The notes under the pieces: generated by a model
What the model was told of the DNA's origin: nothing
Seen by the model: the letters and a program-made list of their open reading frames with translations, nothing else
The model's database searches: none
NCBI GenBank assembly: GCA_022572285.1
Contig: JACZWF010000002.1
Span: forward strand, 1-34,932
DNA: 34,932 nt
Direction of reading: 5' to 3'
Source: Nitrososphaerota archaeon
GTDB lineage: Archaea > Thermoproteota > Nitrososphaeria > Nitrososphaerales > UBA57
Position numbers and translations under genes: made by a program
Shown: in pieces, positions 1-7,702 of the stretch
Layout: each line of letters begins with the position of its first letter
Position numbering within the stretch: the first letter of the stretch is position 1

Positions 1-507
1 TTCGATGTTAGTTCCGTTTGCTGCGGAGGTCTTATCGAAGAATGTAGAAGATGTAATGGTTGTGCCTGAGCGAGTTCGAGACCCATTGGACGATATTTCA
101 AGAATATCTTGCTGATTCCCGAGAGTTGTATTCCCAACGTCGAGAGCGAGAGTAGTCCCGTCATCGCTACCTACCGCTCCGAAGTTTGGGCTTAGTGTAA
201 TTGCTCCAATTATTAGGTCTCCTATGAGTTGCCTCCCTACCGTCGTGATAATGTTGCGGGAAGGGAGATATTGCCAAAGGTGTTTGGGTAACCACTTCGG
301 AGGGTGGACTATCTTGCTGTGTGGTTGCTCGAGAACCCTCTCTTTCAGAAGTTCAATCTCCCTGTTAAGCTGGATGTCCCTGGTTATTGAATGATATAGG
401 ATTTCTTCGAGTTGTCGGTAAGTATCGTAGTCGGGAACTTGGTCACCTTTGAAGACCCAGACTTCTCCAGAACCTTCAATTCCTATTTTGGATTTTGTTT
501 CCATCAT
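1..507 (-). CDS. Virion protein, N-terminal part (runs off the left end)
   Basis: The frame opens at ATG 507, overlapping the upstream stop as ATGA, and stays open for 169 codons to base 1. A charged N-terminal part with a short helical stretch (residues about 30-60, ILYHSI...LLKERV) is followed by a Gly/Thr/Ser-rich beta region containing GAVGSDDGTT and ending KTSAANGTNIE. This layout is typical of small virion or tail proteins with a C-terminal beta domain. A matching C-terminal half sits at 34838-34932. No family is assigned. It lies between the HK97 gp10-like gene and the LamG gene if the molecule is circular, so an adhesion or tail-surface role is inferred. Confidence 0.75.
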   Translation of the reverse strand, partial: MMETKSKIGIEGSGEVWVFKGDQVPDYDTYRQLEEILYHSITRDIQLNREIELLKERVLEQPHSKIVHPPKWLPKHLWQYLPSRNIITTVGRQLIGDLIIGAITLSPNFGAVGSDDGTTLALDVGNTTLGNQQDILEISSNGSRTRSGTTITSSTFFDKTSAANGTNIE

Positions 508-842
508 ACTCGAGTCTGCTCCTTAATCATCTGTTTCAACCATTTCTTTCCATCTCTAATTGCTGGACCCAAAAAGGGGTGTGGGGGCCTTGTGCTAGTT
601 CCTTCTTCTTCAAATCTCGCGTAGTTCGCGGAGGCCCCTACTGTGATACTCGTCTCATCTTCACCGAAGACATCGATTGTGGACTTCAAGTGACCTGTGA
701 TTACATGCACATTGAGTCTTGCTTTCACTTTGATGATTTTTCCCAGATTTGTTTTGTTTTTGGGAAGTCTCTCGATCGCATTGGCTAGCTTGACATTGCG
801 ACCGATTGACCTTTGCATGTTTCTCTCTTTAAGCCGAGACAT
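504..842 (-). CDS. HK97 gp10-like neck/tail completion protein
   Basis: 112 residues from ATG 842; an in-frame ATG at 854 is also possible. Residues 842-829 overlap the end of the frameshifted chaperone frame. The C-terminal half carries the family hallmark: a small beta segment with GASANYARFEEEGTSTRP followed by HPFLGPAI, matching the usual YA-x-x-x-E-x-GT...PFL-P-A pattern of HK97 gp10-like proteins. These proteins act in neck and tail completion in siphoviruses. The N-terminus is basic and helical (RLKERNMQRSIGRNVK). The gene normally sits near the connector genes; here it follows the tail assembly chaperone, which is unusual. Confidence 0.75.
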   Translation of the reverse strand: MSRLKERNMQRSIGRNVKLANAIERLPKNKTNLGKIIKVKARLNVHVITGHLKSTIDVFGEDETSITVGASANYARFEEEGTSTRPPHPFLGPAIRDGKKWLKQMIKEQTRV

Positions 843-1433
843 TCTTTCCTCCATGCTTCGCGTAGAAATCTGATGTTGCCTGATCCTGTTTGGACTTCTC
901 TTCTAGCAAGCTGAAGGTTTGGTTGGCCCAATATTCATCGCTTGGTTTCATTGCATCCACGAATTGAATCGGAATTCCTCGCTGAAGCCAGTTAACATTT
1001 CTGATTGCCCTTCTTAGGACCGGGTCTTTCGCGAGCTCTTTGTATTGTCCTGTGAGGATTGCCTTTCTAAGAGTTGTAGTTCTACCCCTTTTAAACCGAA
1101 GATGTGTTCATTCATCCATCGGATTAAGATGTTGACATGCTTGGGGTGATATCTCGCCCATTGTTCATCTTTGAGGGTTACTTCTGCGGTCTCTTGTTCT
1201 ATGTTTGCTTTGATCATACCGGGGTCGTTATGCTCTTCGGTATGAGTTACCATGGTGACCTTACAATACTTTGAGAGAATTTCATAAGTTCCCTGGAGTC
1301 CGCTTGTGTTCCTTTCAACTATCTCATTGATTTCTCCTGCGACTGGAATCGTGAAGTAATACCGATAGTCGTCTATCGCGATTCTTTCAACACCGAATTT
1401 AGGAGGCATGAAGCCTTCTGGAAATTGTGACAT
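829..1433 (-). CDS. Tail assembly chaperone, -1 frameshift product
   Basis: Ribosomes that slip back one base at TTTAAAA (1095-1089) would leave the 139-residue frame after codon 115 and read an open frame of 86 more residues to TAA at 829-831, giving about 201 residues. The extension begins RGRTTTLRKAIL and continues through a helical segment with QFVDAMKPSDEYWANQTF, closing the 855-1013 region that otherwise has no gene. This copies the gpG/gpGT arrangement of lambda-like tails, where the long form recruits the tape measure to the tail tube. The extension overlaps the next gene by 14 bases. Slippage itself is inferred from sequence. Confidence 0.7.
1014..1433 (-). CDS. Tail assembly chaperone, short form
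   Basis: 139 residues from ATG 1433, preceded by a strong GGGGGTGA Shine-Dalgarno sequence. It directly follows the tail tube gene with an 11-base gap, the standard place for a gpG-like chaperone. The N-terminal part (FGVERIAIDDYRYYFTIPVA) is beta-rich and the middle has KDEQWARYHPKHVNILIRWM. The last 24 residues, after the slip site, are polar and low in complexity (SSQDNTKSSRKTRS), as expected when the zero frame is the less constrained tail. Assignment rests on gene order and the frameshift architecture, not on a recognised domain. Confidence 0.72.
   Translation of the reverse strand: MSQFPEGFMPPKFGVERIAIDDYRYYFTIPVAGEINEIVERNTSGLQGTYEILSKYCKVTMVTHTEEHNDPGMIKANIEQETAEVTLKDEQWARYHPKHVNILIRWMNEHIFGLKGVELQLLERQSSQDNTKSSRKTRS
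1089..1095 (-). promoter_or_regulatory. Programmed -1 frameshift slippery heptamer TTTAAAA
   Basis: On the minus strand the heptamer reads T TTA AAA and is in the exact X-XXY-YYZ phase of the upstream frame: codons GGT, TTA, AAA counted from ATG 1433. It is followed directly by GGGG. The -1 frame after it is open for 86 codons. Downstream, GTAGAACTAC could form only a very short stem, so a stimulatory structure is not evident. Confidence 0.75.
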
Positions 1434-1444
1434 GAATTCACCCC

Positions 1445-2341
1445 CTAAGCGATAGTAGCAGAGTTGGCATTGAAACCAAGTTTCATAGCAATTGATTCAG
1501 TTGCGTTTGCGTCGGGGTCCCTACCTGAGATATTGAAGAGTTTTGCATTGGTGATTGTTAGGGCTATTGTATCGTTGAGATTGTAGACGAATGTCCTAAG
1601 CGTCTGAGCTCTCAGATCGTCTTCGAGTGAGACACTTGCGTCGGTATTCCATTCAACCGTAAAGTCCCCGGCTATCTTTCGCATTGTCGGCCTCTGGAAT
1701 TTGATGAGTGGATCCCCAATGGGTCTCTTGTTACTGATATTGCGGGTGACTGTCAGATTGAAGTCTAGGATATCTTGCTCAACTGCGTTCCAGGTGAACG
1801 GTGTAGTTGGGTCGGCTCCCGTAATGGGTGCTGTTGTGCCTGGAGTATGATGTGACCCTAATCCAATAAAGTCACTGGTTGATGGGTCCGTAATTTGTGC
1901 TGAGACTATGTCGGCGCTGCATTGCAGTTCGTCACTCTCTGAATCGAGATGCAGGCGCATTGCTTCGATCCTGCTACCAAGCATTTGAATGAAGTTCTCT
2001 ACTCCATCGATCTCAATGGAATAAGCCATCGCTAAGGACCTGTCGTTTGTTCCTGCTCCTGCTCTTGCATTGATTCCGTATGCTAGGAAAGTAAGCGCAT
2101 TGACTCCGAAGTCTATTGTGGATTGATAGTCCTCGCGGGTATTGAGGTATTTGTAAGCGTCCTCAGATCCCATTCTTCGAAACTCCTTTTGTGGGAAGTC
2201 TATTGTGTGAACTACTTTCGCGACTTCGGCAACTTTCAGCATGGTTGGATTCGTTGGCATTATCCTAAAGGATGCTGCTGCCTCTTCCACATATTCGAGT
2301 TGTTCGATTACTTGACCTGCATGAGTTGATTCAAGACTCAT
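1445..2341 (-). CDS. Tail tube protein
   Basis: 298 residues from ATG 2341, with AAAGGAG upstream. It is a beta-rich soluble protein with Gly/Thr-rich loops (GLGSHHTPGTTAPITGAD) and lies directly before the chaperone gene, as a major tail tube protein does. The N-terminal about 90 residues (EQLEYVEEAAASFRIMPTNP) and the C-terminal NLNDTIALTITNAKLFNI followed by ESIAMKLGF resemble the end strands of tail tube folds. At about 300 residues it is long for a siphovirus tube, so an extra surface domain may be inserted in the middle. No specific family was recognised. Confidence 0.65.
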   Translation of the reverse strand: MSLESTHAGQVIEQLEYVEEAAASFRIMPTNPTMLKVAEVAKVVHTIDFPQKEFRRMGSEDAYKYLNTREDYQSTIDFGVNALTFLAYGINARAGAGTNDRSLAMAYSIEIDGVENFIQMLGSRIEAMRLHLDSESDELQCSADIVSAQITDPSTSDFIGLGSHHTPGTTAPITGADPTTPFTWNAVEQDILDFNLTVTRNISNKRPIGDPLIKFQRPTMRKIAGDFTVEWNTDASVSLEDDLRAQTLRTFVYNLNDTIALTITNAKLFNISGRDPDANATESIAMKLGFNANSATIA

Positions 2342-2568
2342 GGTTTAGTCTCTCCTTTCTTTTTGCCTTCGTAAGTGAAGGCTCCACATCTGCTACAACG
2401 CCTGGCAATTCTTCCGTCCGGGATTTTCCCATCTTCGGAATATCCCGTAAAGAGAACGGCTTTGCCCTTGCAGTTATTTAGCATGTGGGCTTTATTTTCA
2501 GTTTTTGGCTCCTCGCCTAGTTTGCTAATCGGCTCCTCGCCTCGGTTGAAGATATGGACGAATAGCAA
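2338..2568 (-). CDS. Small CxxC protein next to the tail tube gene
   Basis: Up to 76 residues if the TTG at 2568 starts it; an internal ATG at residue 29 would give 48 residues. The N-terminal part contains a near repeat, GEEPISKLGEEP, and the C-terminal part has RRCSRCGAF, one half of a zinc ribbon, with another Cys earlier (LNNCKGK). It overlaps the start of the tail tube gene by four bases. Function is unknown. Confidence 0.5.
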   Translation of the reverse strand: MLFVHIFNRGEEPISKLGEEPKTENKAHMLNNCKGKAVLFTGYSEDGKIPDGRIARRCSRCGAFTYEGKKKGETKP

Positions 2569-2576
2569 TTAAAGAA

Positions 2577-3002
2577 CTATGTGATTACTTTGTTGTAATT
2601 CAGCTCGACTGTAAAGATAGAGTGAAAGATATCCTGCTGTCGGTCTTCTGAGTTCTGTGCTGCTTGCCTTGGGCCTGTCCAAGTTAGATATTGGACTCCG
2701 GTAAATGGGCTGTTCGTATTCAATGCAAGAATTCGTTGAACTTCGAGCTCCATCTTCCAGAGTTTATCCTTCCCACCTTTACCTCTACTGAATAAGTGAA
2801 TGTCGTGGGGGTCCTTGTGTCGAAACATTCCGCCACCTATGCGCTTGGGAATTATGTCGACGTCGCCTTTTCTAACATGGATTGAATACCAAGATTTTGT
2901 GTCACTTACCCAAGTTGTATTGATTTTAATCTCTTCTTTTGTCGGAGTCTTATCTGCTAAACTCCCCGGGGGAATGTCCCAATTATCTCGAATCAACTCC
3001 AT
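2577..3002 (-). CDS. Putative tail terminator or tail completion protein
   Basis: 141 residues from ATG 3002, the only standard start in frame. It follows the small virion gene at 3418-3065 and sits two genes before the tail tube, the usual slot for a tail terminator. The sequence alternates short beta strands with a conserved-looking core (SWYSIHVRKGDVDIIPKRIG) and ends with a strand that reads HSIFTVELNYNKV. This fits a small alpha/beta terminator, but the assignment is from position and composition only. Confidence 0.5.
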   Translation of the reverse strand: MELIRDNWDIPPGSLADKTPTKEEIKINTTWVSDTKSWYSIHVRKGDVDIIPKRIGGGMFRHKDPHDIHLFSRGKGGKDKLWKMELEVQRILALNTNSPFTGVQYLTWTGPRQAAQNSEDRQQDIFHSIFTVELNYNKVIT

Positions 3003-3064
3003 GACTGAAATATTTGGATCCGTCGCGAAGTCTTTAGACTGCCCTGCGGGAACGTATTTGGTGC

Positions 3065-3418
3065 TTATGTCGGTCCACCTTGCTTGACTATGAAGTCTGC
3101 TGGTAGTGTTCTTTCAAACACGCCTGACTTTACATGCTCCACCGTGTATTGATATCTCTTGCTCCCATCTGTGGCGAGTGAATCGAATACTCCTGCTACA
3201 ACATTGTATCGAGCTATCGAGCCTGAGGGTTGAGTCATCGATTCGTCGACAACTGCGATATCTTCGAAATCGATATCCCAAACGATTAAGCTGAATCCTG
3301 TATAGGTGCTGAGGTCCTTTAGAGTCCCGTCGAAGTTCTTGATTGTGATATCCAAATCATACCCGGATTCTTTCTGGAAGATGGGACTGATTAGTTCGGA
3401 TTTGCTAGTTATTGGCAT
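3065..3418 (-). CDS. Small beta-rich virion protein
   Basis: 117 residues. The sequence looks like a compact Ig- or jelly-roll-type domain: YDLDITIKNFDGTLKDLS, GFSLIVWDIDFEDIAV, YQYTVEHVKSG and FERTLPADFIVKQGG follow each other as alternating strands. This resembles the N-terminal domain of baseplate upper proteins and similar virion proteins that present an attached partner. It lies immediately downstream of the 840-residue repeat protein, four bases after its stop, so the two are likely to be partners in the virion. No transmembrane segment or signal peptide is seen. Confidence 0.55.
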   Translation of the reverse strand: MPITSKSELISPIFQKESGYDLDITIKNFDGTLKDLSTYTGFSLIVWDIDFEDIAVVDESMTQPSGSIARYNVVAGVFDSLATDGSKRYQYTVEHVKSGVFERTLPADFIVKQGGPT

Positions 3419-3422
3419 CTAT

Positions 3423-5945
3423 TTATTCAGCGACCTCCGTCGAAGAATCATACTCTCGGTCTGCCACTCTAGCGTTAAATTCCCTATCTCCTACTAGGCT
3501 ATCGTAATCCCTATCTGCGACATACGCAACCACTGAGATTGTTCCACCGATAACGGCGATTGTGCCAGCGCGATAGATTGCACCGTCGAAGACTATGAAT
3601 CTGGGAATTCTTCTCTTCGGTAGCCGATATATTCTGTGAATGACTGGTTGATGGATTCTGACTTCAGGTTCGGCTTGATGATAGATTGCTCCATCGTATA
3701 TTCTAGTTATGACTCGCTGGACCGATGGCTTTCTAAAGAATTTGGTAATTCTTGATTCTTGGATTCTCGGCTCTTCACCACTATGCCGGAGTGATTCATC
3801 GAAGACCTGGGTTTTACCACGCCTTTTTGGATAGACGAGGCTCCGAATGAAACTTATTGGAGGGAGATGTTCTGGTGCTACGCTATCGGGATGGAATACT
3901 GAAGAGTCATAAACAGTGATCCTTGGCCTAGCCTTCTTTGGTATAGGTAGTTTTCGGATGAAGGACCGAGGTAGAATTCCCGCGACTTCGGCTTCTCCTC
4001 CTGTGTGTTCTAATGATTCGTCAAAGACCTTAGTTTTACTCTTGATTATCTTGGCTCGTTTCGGTTTGTCGAAAGATGGAGGGGTTCGGACCTGTTGTCC
4101 TGTATTAACGACTGATTGGTCATAGACCTTTGTTTCTGATTTGATCTCCTTTGCCTTCTTTGGTGAGTCGAAAGATGGAGGAGTTCGAACTTGTTCGCCT
4201 GTTTTTAACACATCATAGATTTTGGTCTTAGTTGTTATCTTTTTAGATCTGCCTCGGTAGATTACTGGTTCGAAGGATGGGCCTGATACTTCAGGTTCTC
4301 CACCAGTGGCAAACAAAGCACCGTCGAATATTTGGGTTCTCTTGTAGGGGATTGGTGGTTTGGGAATGTAAGGTTTATCGTAATTCACAACAAATTCGTT
4401 TGCTGCTTCTGCTGCAAGCTCCATACTAACCGCGAACAGGGTTCTATCTTCAGCCTGGGAATTTGTGCCACTATTACTACCTCCATCCATGTCGATTGTT
4501 TTGTTTCCAGTGGTTAGACTTTCGATTGTCTGAATTTGCCAAATAACTTCGTCGGTGCTATCCCACCCTCGAAATATGAGTTCGTCGGAGGTTTGCGTGG
4601 CTGGCTGATCTGCATTTTCAACCTGTAGCCTTAGCATGGATAGATTAGTGCTAGTATTGATATCGATTACAGATTGCGCGAAAATCCAAACATCGTGAGT
4701 TGCGCCCGGGTCGATTGTTATACTATCGATTAGATTACCAAAGGATGATGTATCGAGAGTAACAGCGCCAGTATTCCAGGATTCTGATTCAACGTCGAAC
4801 TTGCTGAGGTTAAGGGCGAAGGCTTGGCTATCGGTTCTTACACCATTAGTTCCACCAGATTCTTGTCTGCTCTCTGCCTCGAATGTGTTGCTTGATGCGC
4901 CGAGTTGAAATACTCTTGCCAACATTAGCACCATAAAATCAGTAGCGGTATCTTCACCCTCTTGACTCGTAAATGGATCGGCATCGCTAGCTTCACCCGA
5001 ACGCTGAATGTGATGCTCGATTTGATGGCCCGAGCTATTCACATTGATTCTATCGCAAACTAATACGAGCCATTCGTCGTTCGCAGTTCCTGGGGTGAAT
5101 GTGACAGTTCCGTTGCTGTCAGTGGTAAAATCTGTGCCTAGCGTCACGCTTTGAGAGAGTTGTGGATCATGATGCCAGTCGGTATTCTCGGTTAGATCGG
5201 CCTCTAGGTTGATGGCGACCATTGTCAAGTTATCAGCTTTTCCTGTGACACTTCCGCTAACAGCAAATTGAACATCTACATCTTCAGCAGTTGCGGGCTG
5301 ATCAAAAACTACGAAGCATGAATAGGTCCACCTTCGAGTTGTGGTTCCATTGTGAGCTTCGATTATAGATTCGCTTTCTGCAAATGCTGTCGGCGTGGTT
5401 CCATGAGTTAGACGCATACTGAGCTGTTGTTGTGAATCACTAGCTCCGACATGAGCTGTTATCACTATCAACCACTTGTCATTTGCTGTCATCGCTGAAG
5501 CAAGTATTTGAGCTCCCGATATGTCGGCATAGGTGGAAGAGGTTGTAGTCTCTGCCGTAGTTACATCCTTGAAGGCGTGACCGATCTCTGCTGCATGATA
5601 TGAGAAGATTATATCATATCTTGAATTGCATGTTTTTCGATGGGTTGCTATCGTGTCATTGATGGCTTTCCAAAGAGCTTCGCCTGTCTTAATCCCTCCA
5701 ACCTTATTCTTAGAGCATTTTGCTCGACATTTGAAACTAAAACCGTGTCTCCTATCAAGAAACTTATGTGGATATTGGGAGCCTGAAGCAAAGGAGCCAA
5801 TAGGTTTGATCTTGGAATCTAACCCAATGACCGATTCTATTCGTTTTTGGTGACGGTCGATCTGCTTTCGGATTTTCTCCTCCATCTCAGGAGGTAGATT
5901 GGTGAACCTACTGAGTAGGAGACTAGATAACAACCTCGTCCACAT
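3423..5945 (-). CDS. Large repeat-rich virion surface protein
   Basis: 840 residues, the largest protein here. Four regions are visible. Residues 1-125 form a charged domain with several Cys (CRAKCSK, RKTCNSR). Residues about 130-545 hold three similar beta domains, each with a strand of the form NDKWLIVITAH, NDEWLVLVCDR or HDVWIFAQSV. Residues about 555-785 hold eight copies of a 26-38 residue unit around (T/R)-x-(I/V)-(Y/F)-D-(G/E/S)-(A/S) followed by a basic proline-containing segment. The C-terminus has three short VADREYD-like units. This is a fibre or head/neck decoration layout. It lies between connector genes and the tail tube, an odd place for a tail fibre. ATG 5945 overlaps the previous gene by 23 bases. 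Confidence 0.7.
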   Translation of the reverse strand: MWTRLLSSLLLSRFTNLPPEMEEKIRKQIDRHQKRIESVIGLDSKIKPIGSFASGSQYPHKFLDRRHGFSFKCRAKCSKNKVGGIKTGEALWKAINDTIATHRKTCNSRYDIIFSYHAAEIGHAFKDVTTAETTTSSTYADISGAQILASAMTANDKWLIVITAHVGASDSQQQLSMRLTHGTTPTAFAESESIIEAHNGTTTRRWTYSCFVVFDQPATAEDVDVQFAVSGSVTGKADNLTMVAINLEADLTENTDWHHDPQLSQSVTLGTDFTTDSNGTVTFTPGTANDEWLVLVCDRINVNSSGHQIEHHIQRSGEASDADPFTSQEGEDTATDFMVLMLARVFQLGASSNTFEAESRQESGGTNGVRTDSQAFALNLSKFDVESESWNTGAVTLDTSSFGNLIDSITIDPGATHDVWIFAQSVIDINTSTNLSMLRLQVENADQPATQTSDELIFRGWDSTDEVIWQIQTIESLTTGNKTIDMDGGSNSGTNSQAEDRTLFAVSMELAAEAANEFVVNYDKPYIPKPPIPYKRTQIFDGALFATGGEPEVSGPSFEPVIYRGRSKKITTKTKIYDVLKTGEQVRTPPSFDSPKKAKEIKSETKVYDQSVVNTGQQVRTPPSFDKPKRAKIIKSKTKVFDESLEHTGGEAEVAGILPRSFIRKLPIPKKARPRITVYDSSVFHPDSVAPEHLPPISFIRSLVYPKRRGKTQVFDESLRHSGEEPRIQESRITKFFRKPSVQRVITRIYDGAIYHQAEPEVRIHQPVIHRIYRLPKRRIPRFIVFDGAIYRAGTIAVIGGTISVVAYVADRDYDSLVGDREFNARVADREYDSSTEVAE

Positions 5946-6144
5946 CGTCGCCCGTTGGATTGTGATAATGTAATATCAGTGACGTAAAATGATTGGCGTT
6001 GTTTGGGTTCTTGAATTTCTGCCTCAGTTTGGTTAGATGATCGTCTAGCGAATCTTGGAGCTCTTGCTCAAACTGCGCCTCGGTAAGGTCGGTTACTGCG
6101 ACGACAACTACCTTGAGATTTATCTCCCTTAGTATGAATGGCAT
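5923..6144 (-). CDS. Small acidic protein, unknown
   Basis: 73 residues, start ATG 6144 directly abutting the previous stop. One beta segment (INLKVVVVAVTDL) precedes a helical stretch with paired Glu/Leu (TEAQFEQELQDSLDDHLTKL) and a His-rich segment (HFTSLILHYHNP). It may be a small virion or assembly protein encoded with the large surface protein that follows it. No family is recognised. Confidence 0.55.
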   Translation of the reverse strand: MPFILREINLKVVVVAVTDLTEAQFEQELQDSLDDHLTKLRQKFKNPNNANHFTSLILHYHNPTGDDVDEVVI

Positions 6145-6513
6145 TTAGAAGCCTCCTCTGACTTCGGACCACATGGCTCCTTCTCTTGCCAGGAGTCTTT
6201 GCATGACTCCCCTTTCTAATAGGAAGCTCATATCTTGCTTCTTGTCACATTCGAGATTGATTGTCCCGTAATATTGCCCGTCGACCGGGCTTTGGTCGAA
6301 TTTGATCGGAGGTATTATTCGATGGTATCCCGGCATGTCGGTAGGTTCGGCGGTTCGATTATAGTCCGTTAGCTCAAAGTAGCAATAAGGGCAGGGTCCC
6401 ATGATTCTCCTCTTGCCATTGAGCTTAGATGTGATCTTGAGTAAGACACCCGTTTCTCTAAACTTTTGAGTGAATCGAAATGCTTGATAGAACTCCGCCA
6501 TGAGAGCGACCAA
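6145..6513 (-). CDS. Unknown virion-region protein with CPYC motif
   Basis: 122 residues if translation begins at TTG 6513; ATG at 6501 would give 118. GGGGTG lies just upstream but is very close to the TTG, so the start is open. The middle has MGPCPYCYFEL, a knuckle-like Cys pair, with another Cys at LECDKKQ. The C-terminus is helical (LLERGVMQRLLAREG). Position between the connector genes and the repeat protein suggests a neck or minor head role. No family is recognised. Confidence 0.5.
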   Translation of the reverse strand: MVALMAEFYQAFRFTQKFRETGVLLKITSKLNGKRRIMGPCPYCYFELTDYNRTAEPTDMPGYHRIIPPIKFDQSPVDGQYYGTINLECDKKQDMSFLLERGVMQRLLAREGAMWSEVRGGF

Positions 6514-6540
6514 GCACCCCTCAGATATTAGTTAGTTAGC

Positions 6541-6993
6541 TTACTCTTCCCACTGTAAGTAATAGGAGCCGTTGATTGAAGCTCCCGGGGCTGTTATCGC
6601 TTTGAGACCGATTCTTAGAGCTCCCGAGATGATTATCTCGAAGCCTGGAACTGGAGCATATACGTGATGTGTCTGCGGATGAATGGCCCATCTCGGAAAG
6701 AAGTTATCGTCTGATGTTGGTTCGACTGTAAAATTCTCCTGACCGACTACTTGAGGTGTAAGGGGTTCTCCTCTATCTAATGTCTCTTCAGTTGAAGCTG
6801 AGGCCGTTCCTGCTCCTGTCTGATCTATGAGACCGAAGTCAAGTGGAACCGCCGTATTCGATACTCCTTCGAGACCGATTCCTACTTCTCCAACTGTTAC
6901 CCGGCGATTCGCAAGACCGAGAATCTGAAGGAAAGTCTTGATCGCGGTTCCAGTAGCGAATCTATTACCTATCTGAGCTTTGATTCCTCCCAT
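6541..6993 (-). CDS. Beta-rich virion protein, unknown
   Basis: 150 residues from ATG 6993, chosen because it begins five bases after the previous stop; ATG 7020 would add nine residues. The protein is rich in Gly, Thr and hydrophobic strands (RVTVGEVGIGLEGVSN, GFEIIISGALRIGLK) and ends in an aromatic strand, NGSYYLQWEE. It looks like a small virion protein with a beta-sandwich fold of the kind found in head decoration, neck or tail proteins. No specific family is recognised. Confidence 0.55.
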   Translation of the reverse strand: MGGIKAQIGNRFATGTAIKTFLQILGLANRRVTVGEVGIGLEGVSNTAVPLDFGLIDQTGAGTASASTEETLDRGEPLTPQVVGQENFTVEPTSDDNFFPRWAIHPQTHHVYAPVPGFEIIISGALRIGLKAITAPGASINGSYYLQWEE

Positions 6994-6998
6994 TTTCT

Positions 6999-7247
6999 TT
7001 AGCTCAACTCCATGTGGCAATCATGCCCACATTCTTCTGATTTTGGTTTCCCATTTTTGTAAAATCCTGGGTTATTGAGAGCTCTCGCATGAGCTTTGAG
7101 ACATCTGTCTTCATCACAAGACTTCTCCTTTGCAGTATCACGCCTCTTCCTTTGGGTAATTCTCTGGACGAGTTTGCCATCGACTATCGTTGGACCCCGG
7201 TCAAAATCTACGTCAATGTAGATAGCAGGATTTCTAGCGGTAGACAT
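6999..7247 (-). CDS. Small Cys/His-rich protein
   Basis: 82 residues from ATG 7247. The first third forms two strands (NPAIYIDVDFDRGPTIV), followed by a very basic stretch (QRITQRKRRDTAKEK). The C-terminal half has Cys and His in zinc-binding spacing: SCDEDRCLKAH and ECGHDCHME. It follows the XhlA-like membrane protein gene with a 36-base gap. Function is unknown; a metal-stabilised small protein is inferred from the Cys/His pattern. Confidence 0.5.
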   Translation of the reverse strand: MSTARNPAIYIDVDFDRGPTIVDGKLVQRITQRKRRDTAKEKSCDEDRCLKAHARALNNPGFYKNGKPKSEECGHDCHMELS

Positions 7248-7283
7248 TAATGGAGTCAGTTGATCTGCGTTGATTTAAGAGAA

Positions 7284-7553
7284 CTATCCACTAGCGAAGC
7301 GCGCTGCCTCGATTCCTGTTTGAATAAGGATTGTGATAATAGTCACTGCTCCGGCTAGAGTTCCATATTGCCGAAGTCTTGATCCGTTTGGTTCACTATG
7401 TTGATGATTCACCCGAGTTTGCAGTATGCCGATAGCCTTCTCAATGCTTGTTAATCTTTCGAATATCTTCGTGTGTTCTTTCCCTTGTTCTTCGTTTTGT
7501 AAATTGGCTCGTTCAAGTAGAGCTACCCTAGTCGCTAGGGTTTCACGAGGCAT
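7284..7553 (-). CDS. Small membrane protein with coiled coil, XhlA/holin-like
   Basis: 89 residues from ATG 7553. Residues about 5-60 are a predicted coiled coil (TRVALLERANLQNEEQGK, FERLTSIEKAIGILQTR) and the C-terminus is one membrane segment (GTLAGAVTIITILIQTGI). Coiled coil followed by a single C-terminal membrane span is the layout of XhlA-type proteins in phage lysis cassettes. It lies downstream of the peptidase gene, supporting a lysis role. A TATA-like element (TTTTATC) ends 24 bases before the ATG, so a leaderless transcript may start here; the same bases serve a promoter on the other strand. Confidence 0.6.
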   Translation of the reverse strand: MPRETLATRVALLERANLQNEEQGKEHTKIFERLTSIEKAIGILQTRVNHQHSEPNGSRLRQYGTLAGAVTIITILIQTGIEAARFASG

Positions 7554-7575
7554 AAACTCGCACGTAGTTGATTGT

Positions 7576-7615
7576 ATGATAAAAGAACGAAAACGAGGGG
7601 GAAGTGGTGTATTGG
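7576..7615 (+). promoter_or_regulatory. Divergent plus-strand copy of the early promoter/leader element
   Basis: GGTGTATTGG at 7606-7615 sits 23 bases after a TATA-like 7-mer (ATGATAA, 7576-7582, within TGTATGATAAAA). The spacing and 10-mer are identical to four minus-strand copies. It is the only plus-strand copy and faces the lysis genes at 7703-8474, which are read in the opposite direction. Confidence 0.6.
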
Positions 7616-7617
7616 AT

Positions 7618-7668
7618 ATGCCACGAAGCAAATCCCTCCCCCCACGCCAACCAATTTGGGTATGGTGA
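7618..7668 (+). CDS. Possible 16-residue leader peptide on the plus strand
   Basis: An ATG two bases after the GGTGTATTGG element opens a 16-codon frame, MPRSKSLPPRQPIWVW, ending TGA at 7666-7668. It is basic and proline-rich. It may be translated, or it may just be the start of an antisense RNA. Only the promoter element supports it. Confidence 0.3.
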   Translation: MPRSKSLPPRQPIWVW

Positions 7669-7702
7669 TTCCTACTAGGATTTAGTCACTTAATAGATTT
7701 AC

